Of a DNA stretch of 64,000 bases, positions 9,370 to 17,952 are shown one piece after another. The DNA is from Nitrosopumilus cobalaminigenes (GTDB lineage: Archaea > Thermoproteota > Nitrososphaeria > Nitrososphaerales > Nitrosopumilaceae), in assembly GCF_013407145.1 (NCBI RefSeq), contig NZ_CP026993.1, positions 1,200,590-1,264,589 of the forward strand, read 5' to 3'. How positions within the stretch are numbered: position 1 is the stretch's first letter; every line of letters begins with the position of its first letter. Position numbers and translations under genes: made by a program. The notes under the pieces were generated by a model. The model had not been told where the DNA came from, did no database searches, and worked only from the letters and a program-made list of their open reading frames with translations.

Positions 9370-9485
9370 TCAATACACCATCAAAGTTATTTGAATCTGA
9401 TTCATACTCAGATGTATCCAATAAGGAGTCACTATCGATTAAAAGAAAAAAATGTTTGGTGAAACAGAGGAATAATAAAATCTAA
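9366..9485 (+). CDS. Possible 39-residue ORF, third of the chain
   Basis: ATG start overlapping the preceding TGA (ATGA). 39 codons, Ser-rich then strongly basic (IKRKKCLVKQRNNKI). No known domain. It ends just before the convergent nitroreductase gene. Confidence 0.22.
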   Translation: MINTPSKLFESDSYSDVSNKESLSIKRKKCLVKQRNNKI

Positions 9486-9504
9486 TTCAACAATTATAAT
9501 TTTT

Positions 9505-10473
9505 TTATTCTATAACTTTGATTAGTTCTTTTAGTTTTCTTCTTGATTTAGGAGGTTTTTTCTTGTCAGGGTAACCAATACAGAGAATAGATGAGGGTTT
9601 AAGGTCTGTTCCTAAAATAGTTTTTACTTTTTCTTCATCAAACATTCCAATCCAAATTGTGCTTAGTCCAACACCAGATGCTGCAAGTAGTGAAAATGTA
9701 GCTGCAATAGTTGCATCTTGTAATGAAAATTTCTCCAAAATTTCTGGAGGAAACTTTAGTTTTACTCTAGAAGGATCTGTACAAAAAACTAAAACTATCG
9801 GGGCATTAACATACGGTTGTTTATTTGCAGCTTCTACCAGTGCTTGTTTTGTATCCTTATTTTTTATTAAAAATACTTGAAATCCTTGAAAATTTCCAGC
9901 AGTGGGAGCTACATCTGCTGCAGATAATATTTTATCAACTTTCCAATCTTCAACTTTAGTTTTTTCAAATTTTCGTGTTGAACGTCTAGTTGCAAAAACA
10001 CGAAATAAGTCAGTGGGTGAAAGGTCTTGGCGAATTTTTTCAGGCTCAGAAGATAAGATTGCTTGAATAAGAGAAACTTTTGGCGATTTACCAGGCACAT
10101 CTTTTAATGATTTTTCGTCATCACGAATCCATACAGAAGGATAGAATTCTTTGGTACCCACATACACGTATTGAGGTTCATGAGGAATCTTGGCAAAATC
10201 TAAGACTTTTTCTTGAAGATCATTTGTCTTAGCTTCAAGAAGGCGATGATTTGTTAATGTAAACTGAGTGACATCAGAATTTACTCGAATTATACTGGAT
10301 TGATCTTCTAGTTCAACATCACCAGTACTATTTTTTGCAAAAATATCAACAAGGTTTTCAAGTTCCTTCTTGTTTAGAATAACTACATCAGTATCATCTT
10401 CATCAACACCTTGCCAAACTAATCTACATCCATCTTTTGATGTATAGGATGGTTCTATCGTTTGAAATTTCAC
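9505..10473 (-). CDS. Nitroreductase-family protein with extra N-terminal domain
   Basis: 322 aa. The C-terminal half (~160-322) is a nitroreductase-type FMN domain: RRSTRKF at the phosphate-binding start, APTAGNFQGFQVFLI, and the glycine-rich GVGLSTIWIGMF before CIGYP. The first ~155 residues are a separate domain I do not recognise (KDGCRLVWQGVDEDDTDVVILNKK...). This makes the protein longer than the usual ~180-220 aa family member. Probably a cytoplasmic FMN-dependent oxidoreductase; substrate unknown. The C-terminus is Lys-rich (KKKPPKSRRK). Confidence 0.75.
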   Translation of the reverse strand: MKFQTIEPSYTSKDGCRLVWQGVDEDDTDVVILNKKELENLVDIFAKNSTGDVELEDQSSIIRVNSDVTQFTLTNHRLLEAKTNDLQEKVLDFAKIPHEPQYVYVGTKEFYPSVWIRDDEKSLKDVPGKSPKVSLIQAILSSEPEKIRQDLSPTDLFRVFATRRSTRKFEKTKVEDWKVDKILSAADVAPTAGNFQGFQVFLIKNKDTKQALVEAANKQPYVNAPIVLVFCTDPSRVKLKFPPEILEKFSLQDATIAATFSLLAASGVGLSTIWIGMFDEEKVKTILGTDLKPSSILCIGYPDKKKPPKSRRKLKELIKVIE

Positions 10474-10523
10474 ATTATCAATTTCATAGAAGGTTATAAA
10501 AAATTTTTATGATTTGAAATATT

Positions 10524-11342
10524 TTATTTCCCAACATAGGCATAAACAGGATATACCTTTCCAGTTGTTGCAGATTTATAATTCCACTGGGTTTCATCTA
10601 AATCTAAATGAATAAAATATTCTTGAATTGAAGGATGAATTTTTTTATAAATATCATTTCCTATCGTAATTTGATCAGGATTAGACAAATTTTGTATTTT
10701 AGCTGCCATGCTAACAGAGGCTCCTAAAATATCCACATGAGCATCTTGTAAATCATCACCGTATCGCACAATAGTATTTTCTCCATAATCTATTCCAATT
10801 TTTACTTTTAATTCAGGCAAAATATTATTTTTCAAAATAGGATTAATTCCAACTTTAAGAACTTTCAGCATAGATTCAGCACATGTAACTGCTCTGCTTG
10901 CAACAGAGACAGACAATTCTTCAGCAACAAAATAACCTATTACCGCATCACCTACAAATTTTAACACAAATCCATCATGACGTTTAATCACATAAGCCAT
11001 CTCCTGAGCAAAAGTAGTAAAGATAGTTGCTAGTTTTTCCTTGGGTAAATTTAGAATCATAGATGTTGAGCCTACAAGATCAATGAATATTACTGCCATA
11101 GGCAAGCTTTGCAATACTCTTTTTCTCAAAAATTGTTCAGAATCTTCTGTTACAGTAGAGTATGCAGAATCACCATTAAGAGATTTTGAAACTCGAACTT
11201 GAATTTCTTCAATTAATGTATCAGAGTCAATAATTTTCTCAGTTCCTCGCCCCATCATCATATCTACAATACTTGGAGTTTTAGGAGATAGGAGATTTGT
11301 TACACCTTGTTTTGCAATGTCTTTTACAGAATCGTTATCCAA
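10524..11342 (-). CDS. Class III adenylate/guanylate cyclase domain protein
   Basis: 272 aa. A cyclase homology domain spans ~75-265: VIFIDLVGST carries the first metal Asp and KFVGDAVIGYF the second; IGIDYGEN and GASVSMAAKIQNLSNPDQITIG follow as in the family. The N-terminal ~70 residues are helical with no membrane segment. It is predicted to make cAMP or cGMP, or may be a degenerate nucleotide sensor. It has its own short gap to each neighbour, so its partners are not obvious. Confidence 0.85.
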   Translation of the reverse strand: MDNDSVKDIAKQGVTNLLSPKTPSIVDMMMGRGTEKIIDSDTLIEEIQVRVSKSLNGDSAYSTVTEDSEQFLRKRVLQSLPMAVIFIDLVGSTSMILNLPKEKLATIFTTFAQEMAYVIKRHDGFVLKFVGDAVIGYFVAEELSVSVASRAVTCAESMLKVLKVGINPILKNNILPELKVKIGIDYGENTIVRYGDDLQDAHVDILGASVSMAAKIQNLSNPDQITIGNDIYKKIHPSIQEYFIHLDLDETQWNYKSATTGKVYPVYAYVGK

Positions 11343-11460
11343 ATTTTCCCCACAAATTTAATTTGGTATTAGAACCTGATAAATATTCTACTTGAAAAAT
11401 CAATTAAAAAGATAGTTGTATGAGTAATCATAGTAACACCAGTTTTAATTTAAAATTAAG

Positions 11461-12783
11461 TTATTTCTTTTCTATAGGTTCTTCAGTTTTTATTCTCTTG
11501 TCAAAGAATAAACATGCTGTAAGATCTCCCCCCACGTTAACCATTGTTCTAGTCATGTCTAAAATTCGATCTACTCCCAATAACAAAACAATTCCTATTA
11601 CAGGTACTCCAGATGCTAAGAGAATAGAAGAGAGAATTACAATACCTGCTCCAGGAGCTGAAGGGGCACCAACTGATGCCATAAGAGCAGTGACAGCAAT
11701 TAAAATGATTGTTGTCGGGGCCAGTTCTATATTGAATAATTGAGCAAGGAAGAATACTGCTACTATTTGATAAAGTGCAGTACCATTCATGTTAATAGTG
11801 GCACCAAGAGGGATTACAAATTGTGAAACTGCTGGTTTAATTTTCATCTTTTCTTCTGCTGTTTTTAAAGAAACTGGCATTACTGCTGCAGAACTAGAAG
11901 TTGAAAATGCAAGTAACAGAGGATCCTTCATCATTTTTAATGTAGAGATTAGAGGTTTGTTTGTAAATATTTTGATAATTATTATGTAAACTAACATCAT
12001 TATGAAAAGACCAATTACAACTGTGCCCATGTATGTGCCAAGTCCTACTAATGCATCAAGTCCTACTTTAGAAACAATATCTGCCATTAATCCAAACGCC
12101 GCAAAAGGTGCCAATCTCATTGCCCAAGATACAACCTTCATGGTTAATTCCTGAACAGATTCCAATATCTCCACTATCGGTTCAGATTTTTTCTTTGGTA
12201 GTGATATCATGGCAACTGCGATAAACAATGCAAAAATGATTATACTCAACATCTCTCCAGACATGAAAGAAGTTAGAGGATTACTTGGAATTATGCCAAT
12301 TATGTGTTCAGGAATATCTAGGAAATTAAATTCTACATTTTCCACTAAAGGTACAGTTGTATCAATTTCTAAACTCTCTAACATAGATTCACTGTCAACA
12401 AAACTTCCAGGTTCAATAGTAGAAGCTACAAAGACACCAATACACAATGCAATAATTGTAGTTACAACAAAAAATGCCGCAACAGAAATTCCCATAGTAC
12501 GAAGCTGCTCTACAGTACCTGCAGACAACAAACCTCTAATTATTGATGCAAAAATTAATGGAACTATAATCATCTGGATGATTTTGAGAAAAAGATGGGC
12601 AGGTATAGACAACCAAGTAGTAATAATTCCACTAGTATCTTTGTCTACAATTCCAATTTCAGGTCCTAGAAAAACTCCCAAAATCAATCCTAAAAATAAT
12701 GCAAATAGAACTTGAGCCCATAATTTTTTTTTAACTAGATAAGTTACTTGAGGAGTAGGAAATTTGAATGATTTTATCACCAT
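11461..12783 (-). CDS. Dicarboxylate/amino-acid:cation symporter (DAACS family)
   Basis: 440 aa with eight or more hydrophobic segments. Family signatures include IIQMIIVPLIFASIIRGL in the first half, the serine-rich hairpin AFSTSSSAAVMPVSL, the NMNGTALYQIVAVFFLAQ motif (cation/substrate site) and the GAPSAPGAGIVILSSIL hairpin. It belongs to the GltP/DctA group, importing acidic amino acids or C4-dicarboxylates with Na+ or H+. Uptake of organic acids suggests mixotrophic potential or osmolyte recovery. Length is typical for the family. Confidence 0.93.
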   Translation of the reverse strand: MVIKSFKFPTPQVTYLVKKKLWAQVLFALFLGLILGVFLGPEIGIVDKDTSGIITTWLSIPAHLFLKIIQMIIVPLIFASIIRGLLSAGTVEQLRTMGISVAAFFVVTTIIALCIGVFVASTIEPGSFVDSESMLESLEIDTTVPLVENVEFNFLDIPEHIIGIIPSNPLTSFMSGEMLSIIIFALFIAVAMISLPKKKSEPIVEILESVQELTMKVVSWAMRLAPFAAFGLMADIVSKVGLDALVGLGTYMGTVVIGLFIMMLVYIIIIKIFTNKPLISTLKMMKDPLLLAFSTSSSAAVMPVSLKTAEEKMKIKPAVSQFVIPLGATINMNGTALYQIVAVFFLAQLFNIELAPTTIILIAVTALMASVGAPSAPGAGIVILSSILLASGVPVIGIVLLLGVDRILDMTRTMVNVGGDLTACLFFDKRIKTEEPIEKK

Positions 12784-12946
12784 TGTTATTATTACATCAT
12801 TTTTGTCTTCTTTATTACAAAATCATGTAATAATCAATAATGAATATCATGTGTGATTTTTTAAGAGGTAATCACATTATTTGAAAAAGTTATGTTCATA
12901 ATTGAATCAGATTTTATAAAAACCACATATGAAAAATGACGAAACC

Positions 12947-12955
12947 GTTTATTTA
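12947..12955 (+). promoter_or_regulatory. TATA-like box for uspA gene
   Basis: GTTTATTTA centred ~28 bases upstream of the TTG start at 12979. It supports a leaderless transcript beginning at the TTG. Confidence 0.45.
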
Positions 12956-12978
12956 CAAATTTACAGGCATGATACGTA

Positions 12979-13449
12979 TTGTATAAGACCATACTTGTGC
13001 CTCATGGAGGTACACCAGCAGGAGATGAATCACTTCGTCATGCAATCCATTTAGCAAAAAGTTCTACTGCAAAAATTATTTTGCTTCATGTTATAGAAGA
13101 TATTCCAATCCCTCCAAGTTTTGCATTATCACAATCTGAACGAGAGAAGCTAGTTGATGATATTGGAAATGCAAATAAAACAATGAGAGAATCTTTTGAA
13201 AAAAATCTTATTGAAAAATTAGCAGAGTACAAAAATTCAGGCATAGTAATTGAGCATAATGTTGTATCTGGAGATGCAGCTGAAGAAATTCTTAAAACAA
13301 TTCAAGAAAAAAATATAGATCTTGTAGTCATGGCAAAACGTAGAAAACTCAAAGGGTTAAAAAAATTACTTAGTCTAGGAAGCGTCTCTAGAAAAATTGT
13401 AGAGCATGCCACTTGTCCAGTATATCTTATTGACATAGAAAATATCTAA
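12979..13449 (+). CDS. Universal stress protein, UspA family
   Basis: 156 aa. Begins YKTILVPHGGTPAGDESLRHAIHLA and ends in the ATP-binding type motif: VVMAKRRKLKGLKKLLSLGSVSRKIVEHATCPVYLI. The glycine motif is partly altered (normally GxxGxxxxxxGS), so ATP binding is uncertain. The start must be TTG: an in-frame stop lies three codons upstream and no ATG fits. Cytoplasmic stress-related role inferred from the family; the partner is unknown. Confidence 0.9.
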   Translation: MYKTILVPHGGTPAGDESLRHAIHLAKSSTAKIILLHVIEDIPIPPSFALSQSEREKLVDDIGNANKTMRESFEKNLIEKLAEYKNSGIVIEHNVVSGDAAEEILKTIQEKNIDLVVMAKRRKLKGLKKLLSLGSVSRKIVEHATCPVYLIDIENI

Positions 13450-13531
13450 TTTAAAAACGAACATATGAAAAATGTATTTGAGTCAATGTTGGATTTTATT
13501 ACATCCCTATCAGGATGATCAGATCCCTTCA

Positions 13532-14056
13532 TTATTTTTTAGATTTGAAATATTTTGCTTTAGATGTTGTTCCATCAGGAAAAGTATGTCCTGCTGAAAG
13601 CACAATACCTGTTGGGATATCTGCTCCATCCAATACAACAGTATCTTTCTCAAGCACAACATCATCGCCTATTTTAACAACATTTCCAATTACTGCTCCT
13701 CCTTCAACAACTACTTTATCGCCAAAAATACAATCATCTTCAATTTTGACTTTTTTTTCAATTACACAATGTTCTCCCATTTTGACATTATTACCCACCA
13801 TACACTTCTTTTCAATTACAGTATTGTTGCTTAAAATACAATTATTGCCAACAGTAGATTTTTTTTCAATTACACAACCATCTCCCAATGTTACTTTATT
13901 GCCAATTATGGATTTTTTTCCAATGAAAACTTTTTTTCCAAAAATACAATCATCGCTCACTTGGACTTCTTTTTCTATCTCAATTGAATCATCCATTTTG
14001 ACATTATTGCCAATGACTGCAGTAGAATGTATGTTAGCCATTACATAATTATCCAT
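13532..14056 (-). CDS. Left-handed beta-helix (hexapeptide-repeat) protein, long copy
   Basis: 174 aa built almost wholly of hexapeptide repeats ([IV]GxxVxx / VIEKK pattern, about 20 or more turn-strands), e.g. VIGNNVKMDD, CVIEKKSTVG, CIFGDKVVVEG. There is no N-terminal catalytic domain and no obvious metal-binding His triad of gamma-carbonic anhydrase. The end (IPTGIVLSAGHTFPDGTTSKAKYF) matches the neighbouring 131-aa paralogue. Probably a trimeric beta-helix; acyltransferase activity cannot be assumed. Confidence 0.8.
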   Translation of the reverse strand: MDNYVMANIHSTAVIGNNVKMDDSIEIEKEVQVSDDCIFGKKVFIGKKSIIGNKVTLGDGCVIEKKSTVGNNCILSNNTVIEKKCMVGNNVKMGEHCVIEKKVKIEDDCIFGDKVVVEGGAVIGNVVKIGDDVVLEKDTVVLDGADIPTGIVLSAGHTFPDGTTSKAKYFKSKK

Positions 14057-14151
14057 ATTGAATTATTTAACTCTAAAATATTCATTGTCTGAAAAAATTT
14101 ATCATCATCTAAGGATTCTGAATAAAAATAGAATGGGAAACATTTGTTTTG

Positions 14152-14547
14152 TCAGGATGGATGGTATTTTGCTTTAGATGTGATTCCATCTGGGAATGTC
14201 TTTCCTGCAGGTAAAACGGTTCCAGTTTCTATGATTGCATTATCTAATACAGTTGTGTCTTTTTCTAATATGATATCATCACCCATTTTGACATTATTGC
14301 CAATGACTGCATGACCCTCTACCACAACTTTGTTACCAAATTTACAATCGTTGCCTACATTGACTTTTCGTTCAATTACACAACCATCATCCATGGTAAC
14401 ACCATTACCAATAACTGCATGTTTTTCAATTACAACTTTGTTTCCCAATACACAGTTATCTCCTATTTTGGCACCACCTTCAATTACAGTACTTTCTTGC
14501 ATTTTAACGCCATTTCCTATAATTGCACTTGGATCTACATTTGTCAT
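14152..14547 (-). CDS. Left-handed beta-helix (hexapeptide-repeat) protein, short copy
   Basis: 131 aa, same hexapeptide pattern and same C-terminus (TVLPAGKTFPDGITSKAKYH) as the gene 95 bases downstream, but several coils shorter. The N-terminus (TNVDPSAIIGNGVKM) is also alike (ANIHSTAVIGNNVKM). The pair results from tandem duplication followed by gain or loss of coils. Function unknown; the simple repeat architecture suggests a structural or small-molecule-binding role. Confidence 0.8.
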   Translation of the reverse strand: MTNVDPSAIIGNGVKMQESTVIEGGAKIGDNCVLGNKVVIEKHAVIGNGVTMDDGCVIERKVNVGNDCKFGNKVVVEGHAVIGNNVKMGDDIILEKDTTVLDNAIIETGTVLPAGKTFPDGITSKAKYHPS

Positions 14548-14677
14548 ACAACAATTTCATTATTGAAGTATATGAAATAATTTGTAATTGTTCTAAATCT
14601 GAATTAAATCAACTACAATTTAGATAAGAGATTTGAATCAACATTGTAAATTTTTAACAAGATTTCTAATTTAGCAT

Positions 14678-15448
14678 TCAAAGTTTTGAAAAGAAAAGGT
14701 CAAGTGAATTTGCAAATTGCTTGTTTAGTTTTTGAAGATGATTAGGATCAACGGTAAGTGTATTTTCATCAAACCATGGAGATGACAAATACAAAGATCT
14801 ATTCATCTCAACTTGAATCCAAGGAAGAGGCTTATTTCCATATGTTTTCGTGATATGGCCACCATGAAATGGGTCATTTAGGGATATGTCATCTCTGTCA
14901 ATAAAATAGGATTTGGATATAGAATCAGCTAATAGTTCAATCATTTCTTGAGAAGATGTTTGTCCATCATTATTTGAGATACAAAACAATGGTCTTTTTG
15001 ATTGTGTTTTGTCAGGAGAAAAATAAGGTGCAGTTGCTGCCATGGAATGACAATCTAAACATAATTGTAAATCTAATTCATCTAGACTTTTTTGGATTGC
15101 CTGGTGATATGGGTTATAGTACAATTCAATAAGCATTGTTTTTAGTGAATCATCTGGTTCTTTTCCATTTGTGTAAATGGGTTTATCATAACACGTCTTA
15201 CTCTTAATTAATCCGTCAGGATTATTTGGAGGCATATCATCTATAGAACGATTAAGATCCACAAAGGCTCTTGCTATATTGGTTTTAATCACACGTTGAA
15301 CTTTATCTCCTAAATCATAAAGTTCAATTACAAAAGGATCAGAATCATCAAACAAATCTTTGTTTGTGATTGACAAATGTCCTTCAAGTTCAGAAGGTTT
15401 TCTTGTTCCTCCATGAGGTATTGATAACAATATTGGAAGTTTAGTCAA
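14678..15448 (-). CDS. N-formylglutamate amidohydrolase-family protein
   Basis: 256 aa. Family motifs: LLSIPHGGTRKP near the N-terminus (metal His), AFVDLNRS, LDLQLCLDCHSMAATAP (second His region), and HGGHITKTYG...WIQVEMNRSLYL at the end. Enzymes of this group hydrolyse N-formylglutamate or related N-acyl amino acids with a divalent metal. It overlaps the preceding gamma-glutamyltransferase gene by four bases (last gene of the operon), suggesting successive steps acting on glutamyl compounds. Confidence 0.82.
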   Translation of the reverse strand: MTKLPILLSIPHGGTRKPSELEGHLSITNKDLFDDSDPFVIELYDLGDKVQRVIKTNIARAFVDLNRSIDDMPPNNPDGLIKSKTCYDKPIYTNGKEPDDSLKTMLIELYYNPYHQAIQKSLDELDLQLCLDCHSMAATAPYFSPDKTQSKRPLFCISNNDGQTSSQEMIELLADSISKSYFIDRDDISLNDPFHGGHITKTYGNKPLPWIQVEMNRSLYLSSPWFDENTLTVDPNHLQKLNKQFANSLDLFFSKL

Positions 15449-17073
15449 TCTAATCCTTCTGCAGTTCCGTCACGACGAACTTCTGCAACTCCTTGAAATC
15501 CTTCACCTGTTTGACATTTCATGACAGCATGAATTGCCCCTAAAAAGAAAGAATATCTTTCCCGAAGATCTATTTTGTATCCCATTTTTTTAAGATGCTT
15601 AATAATTTCAACACCAGAAACGTCATCTTCTAAACTAATTGTGCCATCAACACCACAATGAAGCCTTGGCTTAGTCATGGCAAGGTCTATTGAATTATCT
15701 CTATCAACAATTCTTGAAATAAACTGGCTCAATACTGAAAATATACGTGCACTACCAGGAGTCCCCATAACAATCCATGGTTCATGATTATAAAATAAAA
15801 TTGATGGACATACAGATGTCCAAGGGATAGCATTTGGGCGTAAATAGTAAGGATGATTTGCATTTTTCAACTCAAATGCAGACATGTAATTGTTGTACAA
15901 AAATCCCAATCCATCAGCTGCGGCTTTTGAACCATAAACTAGTTCAATTGATTGAGTGATACCTACAGCATTTCCTTCATCATCCATTACTGAAAGATGT
16001 GTAGTGTCTTCAGTATCAAGTGATTCTCGTAATGGAAGTTCAGGATCAACAGAGTCTCGGATAGATTTTGAAAGAGATTTAGCAAAACTTCTACTGAGAT
16101 GTGTTTTATCATTAACTTGATGGTATGTCCTTGGATTAAATCGACGTTGTTCTCTATACAATAATGCTTTACGAAAGGATTCAGCTACAAAGTGAAATGA
16201 TTTTGGGGAACTAGCATTCAGAAATTTTTTTGTGAGATTGTTAAGCATCATTAATACCAATAACATCGTAGGACCAGCTGCAGGTGGAGGTACAGTCTCC
16301 ACACGAATTCCACGATATCTTTTACTAATCACTTTTCTTTCAATTGGGAGTGGAATGAATGAGAGATCTTCTTGTCTTAGATACCCATCATTTAGTCTCA
16401 TATCTTTATCAATTAATTTTGCAATCAATCCATGGTAAAATGAGCGATAGCCATATGTTGCCAATTCTTTCAAAGTATGAGCTAAGTCATCCTGAACGAA
16501 GTTATCTCCTACATCGTAAGGAACTACACCATCTTTAAGAAAATATTTTGCTCCAGATTTTGATGGAACTTTAAAGAAATTTTTAAGATGTTTTTCTTGT
16601 AATTCATGTTGTAATTTTGTAATTTTATATCCTCTCCTTGCAATACGAATAGAAGGTTTTACAATAGTTGACCAATCTAACCTACCATATCTTTCATTCA
16701 GATATCCCAAAGTTGCCACAGTACTTGGAACTGTGGTTGCCTTGTATCCTATCAGTCCATGCGATTTTCTTGCAAAATTTGAAATATGTGCAAATGAAGG
16801 AGCCCTACTAGAACCATCCACAGCCACTGTTTTTCCATCCACATGAACAATTGCCATAGATTGACCACCTATTCCTGAAGCTTGTGGTTCACACACACCC
16901 AAGGCTAAAGCAGTTGCACAAGCAGCATCTACAGCATTACCGCCTTTTTTGAGCATTTCAACTCCAGCTTTTGTAGCATTAGGAAACGCAGATGAAACCA
17001 TTCCTTTTTTTGAAACAGAACATTTTTTGTTTGAAGTTGGTTTAAATGAATTCTCTATTTTTTCAATGTCCAT
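15445..17073 (-). CDS. ggt: Gamma-glutamyltransferase
   Basis: 542 aa, near family length. GNAVDAACATALALGVCEPQASGIGG near the N-terminus and the nucleophile region TTHLSVMDDEGNAVGITQS match the family; Thr357 aligns with the catalytic Thr exposed by self-cleavage. There is no signal peptide, so unlike many bacterial homologues it should act in the cytoplasm. It transfers or hydrolyses gamma-glutamyl groups. Fifteen bases separate it from the K+ channel gene, and it overlaps the amidohydrolase gene by four. Confidence 0.92.
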   Translation of the reverse strand: MDIEKIENSFKPTSNKKCSVSKKGMVSSAFPNATKAGVEMLKKGGNAVDAACATALALGVCEPQASGIGGQSMAIVHVDGKTVAVDGSSRAPSFAHISNFARKSHGLIGYKATTVPSTVATLGYLNERYGRLDWSTIVKPSIRIARRGYKITKLQHELQEKHLKNFFKVPSKSGAKYFLKDGVVPYDVGDNFVQDDLAHTLKELATYGYRSFYHGLIAKLIDKDMRLNDGYLRQEDLSFIPLPIERKVISKRYRGIRVETVPPPAAGPTMLLVLMMLNNLTKKFLNASSPKSFHFVAESFRKALLYREQRRFNPRTYHQVNDKTHLSRSFAKSLSKSIRDSVDPELPLRESLDTEDTTHLSVMDDEGNAVGITQSIELVYGSKAAADGLGFLYNNYMSAFELKNANHPYYLRPNAIPWTSVCPSILFYNHEPWIVMGTPGSARIFSVLSQFISRIVDRDNSIDLAMTKPRLHCGVDGTISLEDDVSGVEIIKHLKKMGYKIDLRERYSFFLGAIHAVMKCQTGEGFQGVAEVRRDGTAEGLD

Positions 17074-17088
17074 TTTCTGATACCTCCC

Positions 17089-17892
17089 TTATTCGTGGGA
17101 TATATCCTTTCCACAATGAGGACATGTATTGTTAGTTTTTGCTTTCTTTTTTCTAAGTTCTTCAGTAAATGCAGATGCCATAATTCCTGTAGGAATTGCA
17201 TATACTGCAATTCCAATTACTGCAACTCCTGCAGCAATTAATTTCCCAGGGATCGTAATAGGATAAACATCACCATAACCTATTGTAGTAAGAGTAACTA
17301 TACCCCACCACATAGATGCAGGGATGCTAGAAAAAACTTCAGGTTGTGCTTCATGTTCTGCATGATACATCAAACTAGATGCAAAAATCAATACAATAAA
17401 TAAAATAAAAAATGCAACTGCCAAATCGCCTGCTTTTGATTTGAAGACTTGTCCCAATGTTTGCATTGGATCAGAATATCTTGCAAGTTTGAAGAGTCTA
17501 AACAATCTCAATAGTCGAATTATTCTGATAAAGCGAGTATCTGTAACTACAAATGGTAAGAAGAAGGGAAGTATTGCAGCTAAATCAACTAACATCATTG
17601 GAGTGAATATGAATCGGAGTATTCCAAACTTTGAATTGTTATATTTTGGGTTTAGTTTACAAACTATAATTCTTCCAATGTATTCACCTGTAAAAATAAT
17701 AATAGAAAACACTTCAAATGGCGTAAAGAGATAACCGTATTCATCTAAAACAGACTCTTCTGTTTCTATAATTACTACAATAACATTTACAGTAATCAAG
17801 CCGATAATGAAAAATTGAAAAGCTTTTGTAATTTTATCATTAGTTGTACCTTCAAGGATTTCATATGTTCTTTGCATTACCTTGTTGGTCAT
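17089..17892 (-). CDS. Voltage-gated potassium channel (Kv-type, six TM)
   Basis: 267 aa. Six hydrophobic segments; an S4-like helix with regularly spaced arginines (RFIRIIRLLRLFRLFKLARY) and the selectivity filter TLTTIGYGD (~residue 203). The C-terminus has CPHCGKD, which may bind zinc. Channels of this type set membrane potential or release K+ after osmotic change. Located in an operon with Mg2+/Co2+-type transporters, 60 bases from the upstream gene and 15 from ggt. Confidence 0.92.
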   Translation of the reverse strand: MTNKVMQRTYEILEGTTNDKITKAFQFFIIGLITVNVIVVIIETEESVLDEYGYLFTPFEVFSIIIFTGEYIGRIIVCKLNPKYNNSKFGILRFIFTPMMLVDLAAILPFFLPFVVTDTRFIRIIRLLRLFRLFKLARYSDPMQTLGQVFKSKAGDLAVAFFILFIVLIFASSLMYHAEHEAQPEVFSSIPASMWWGIVTLTTIGYGDVYPITIPGKLIAAGVAVIGIAVYAIPTGIMASAFTEELRKKKAKTNNTCPHCGKDISHE

Positions 17893-17952
17893 AATTTACC
17901 CTCAATTTGTTGAAAAATTTCAAAAAAATCCATGTTTTTTACAGCAAACAGA

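Noticed and set aside
12209-12715. 168-codon plus-strand frame across the symporter
   Set aside because: Antisense shadow of a well-supported membrane transporter.
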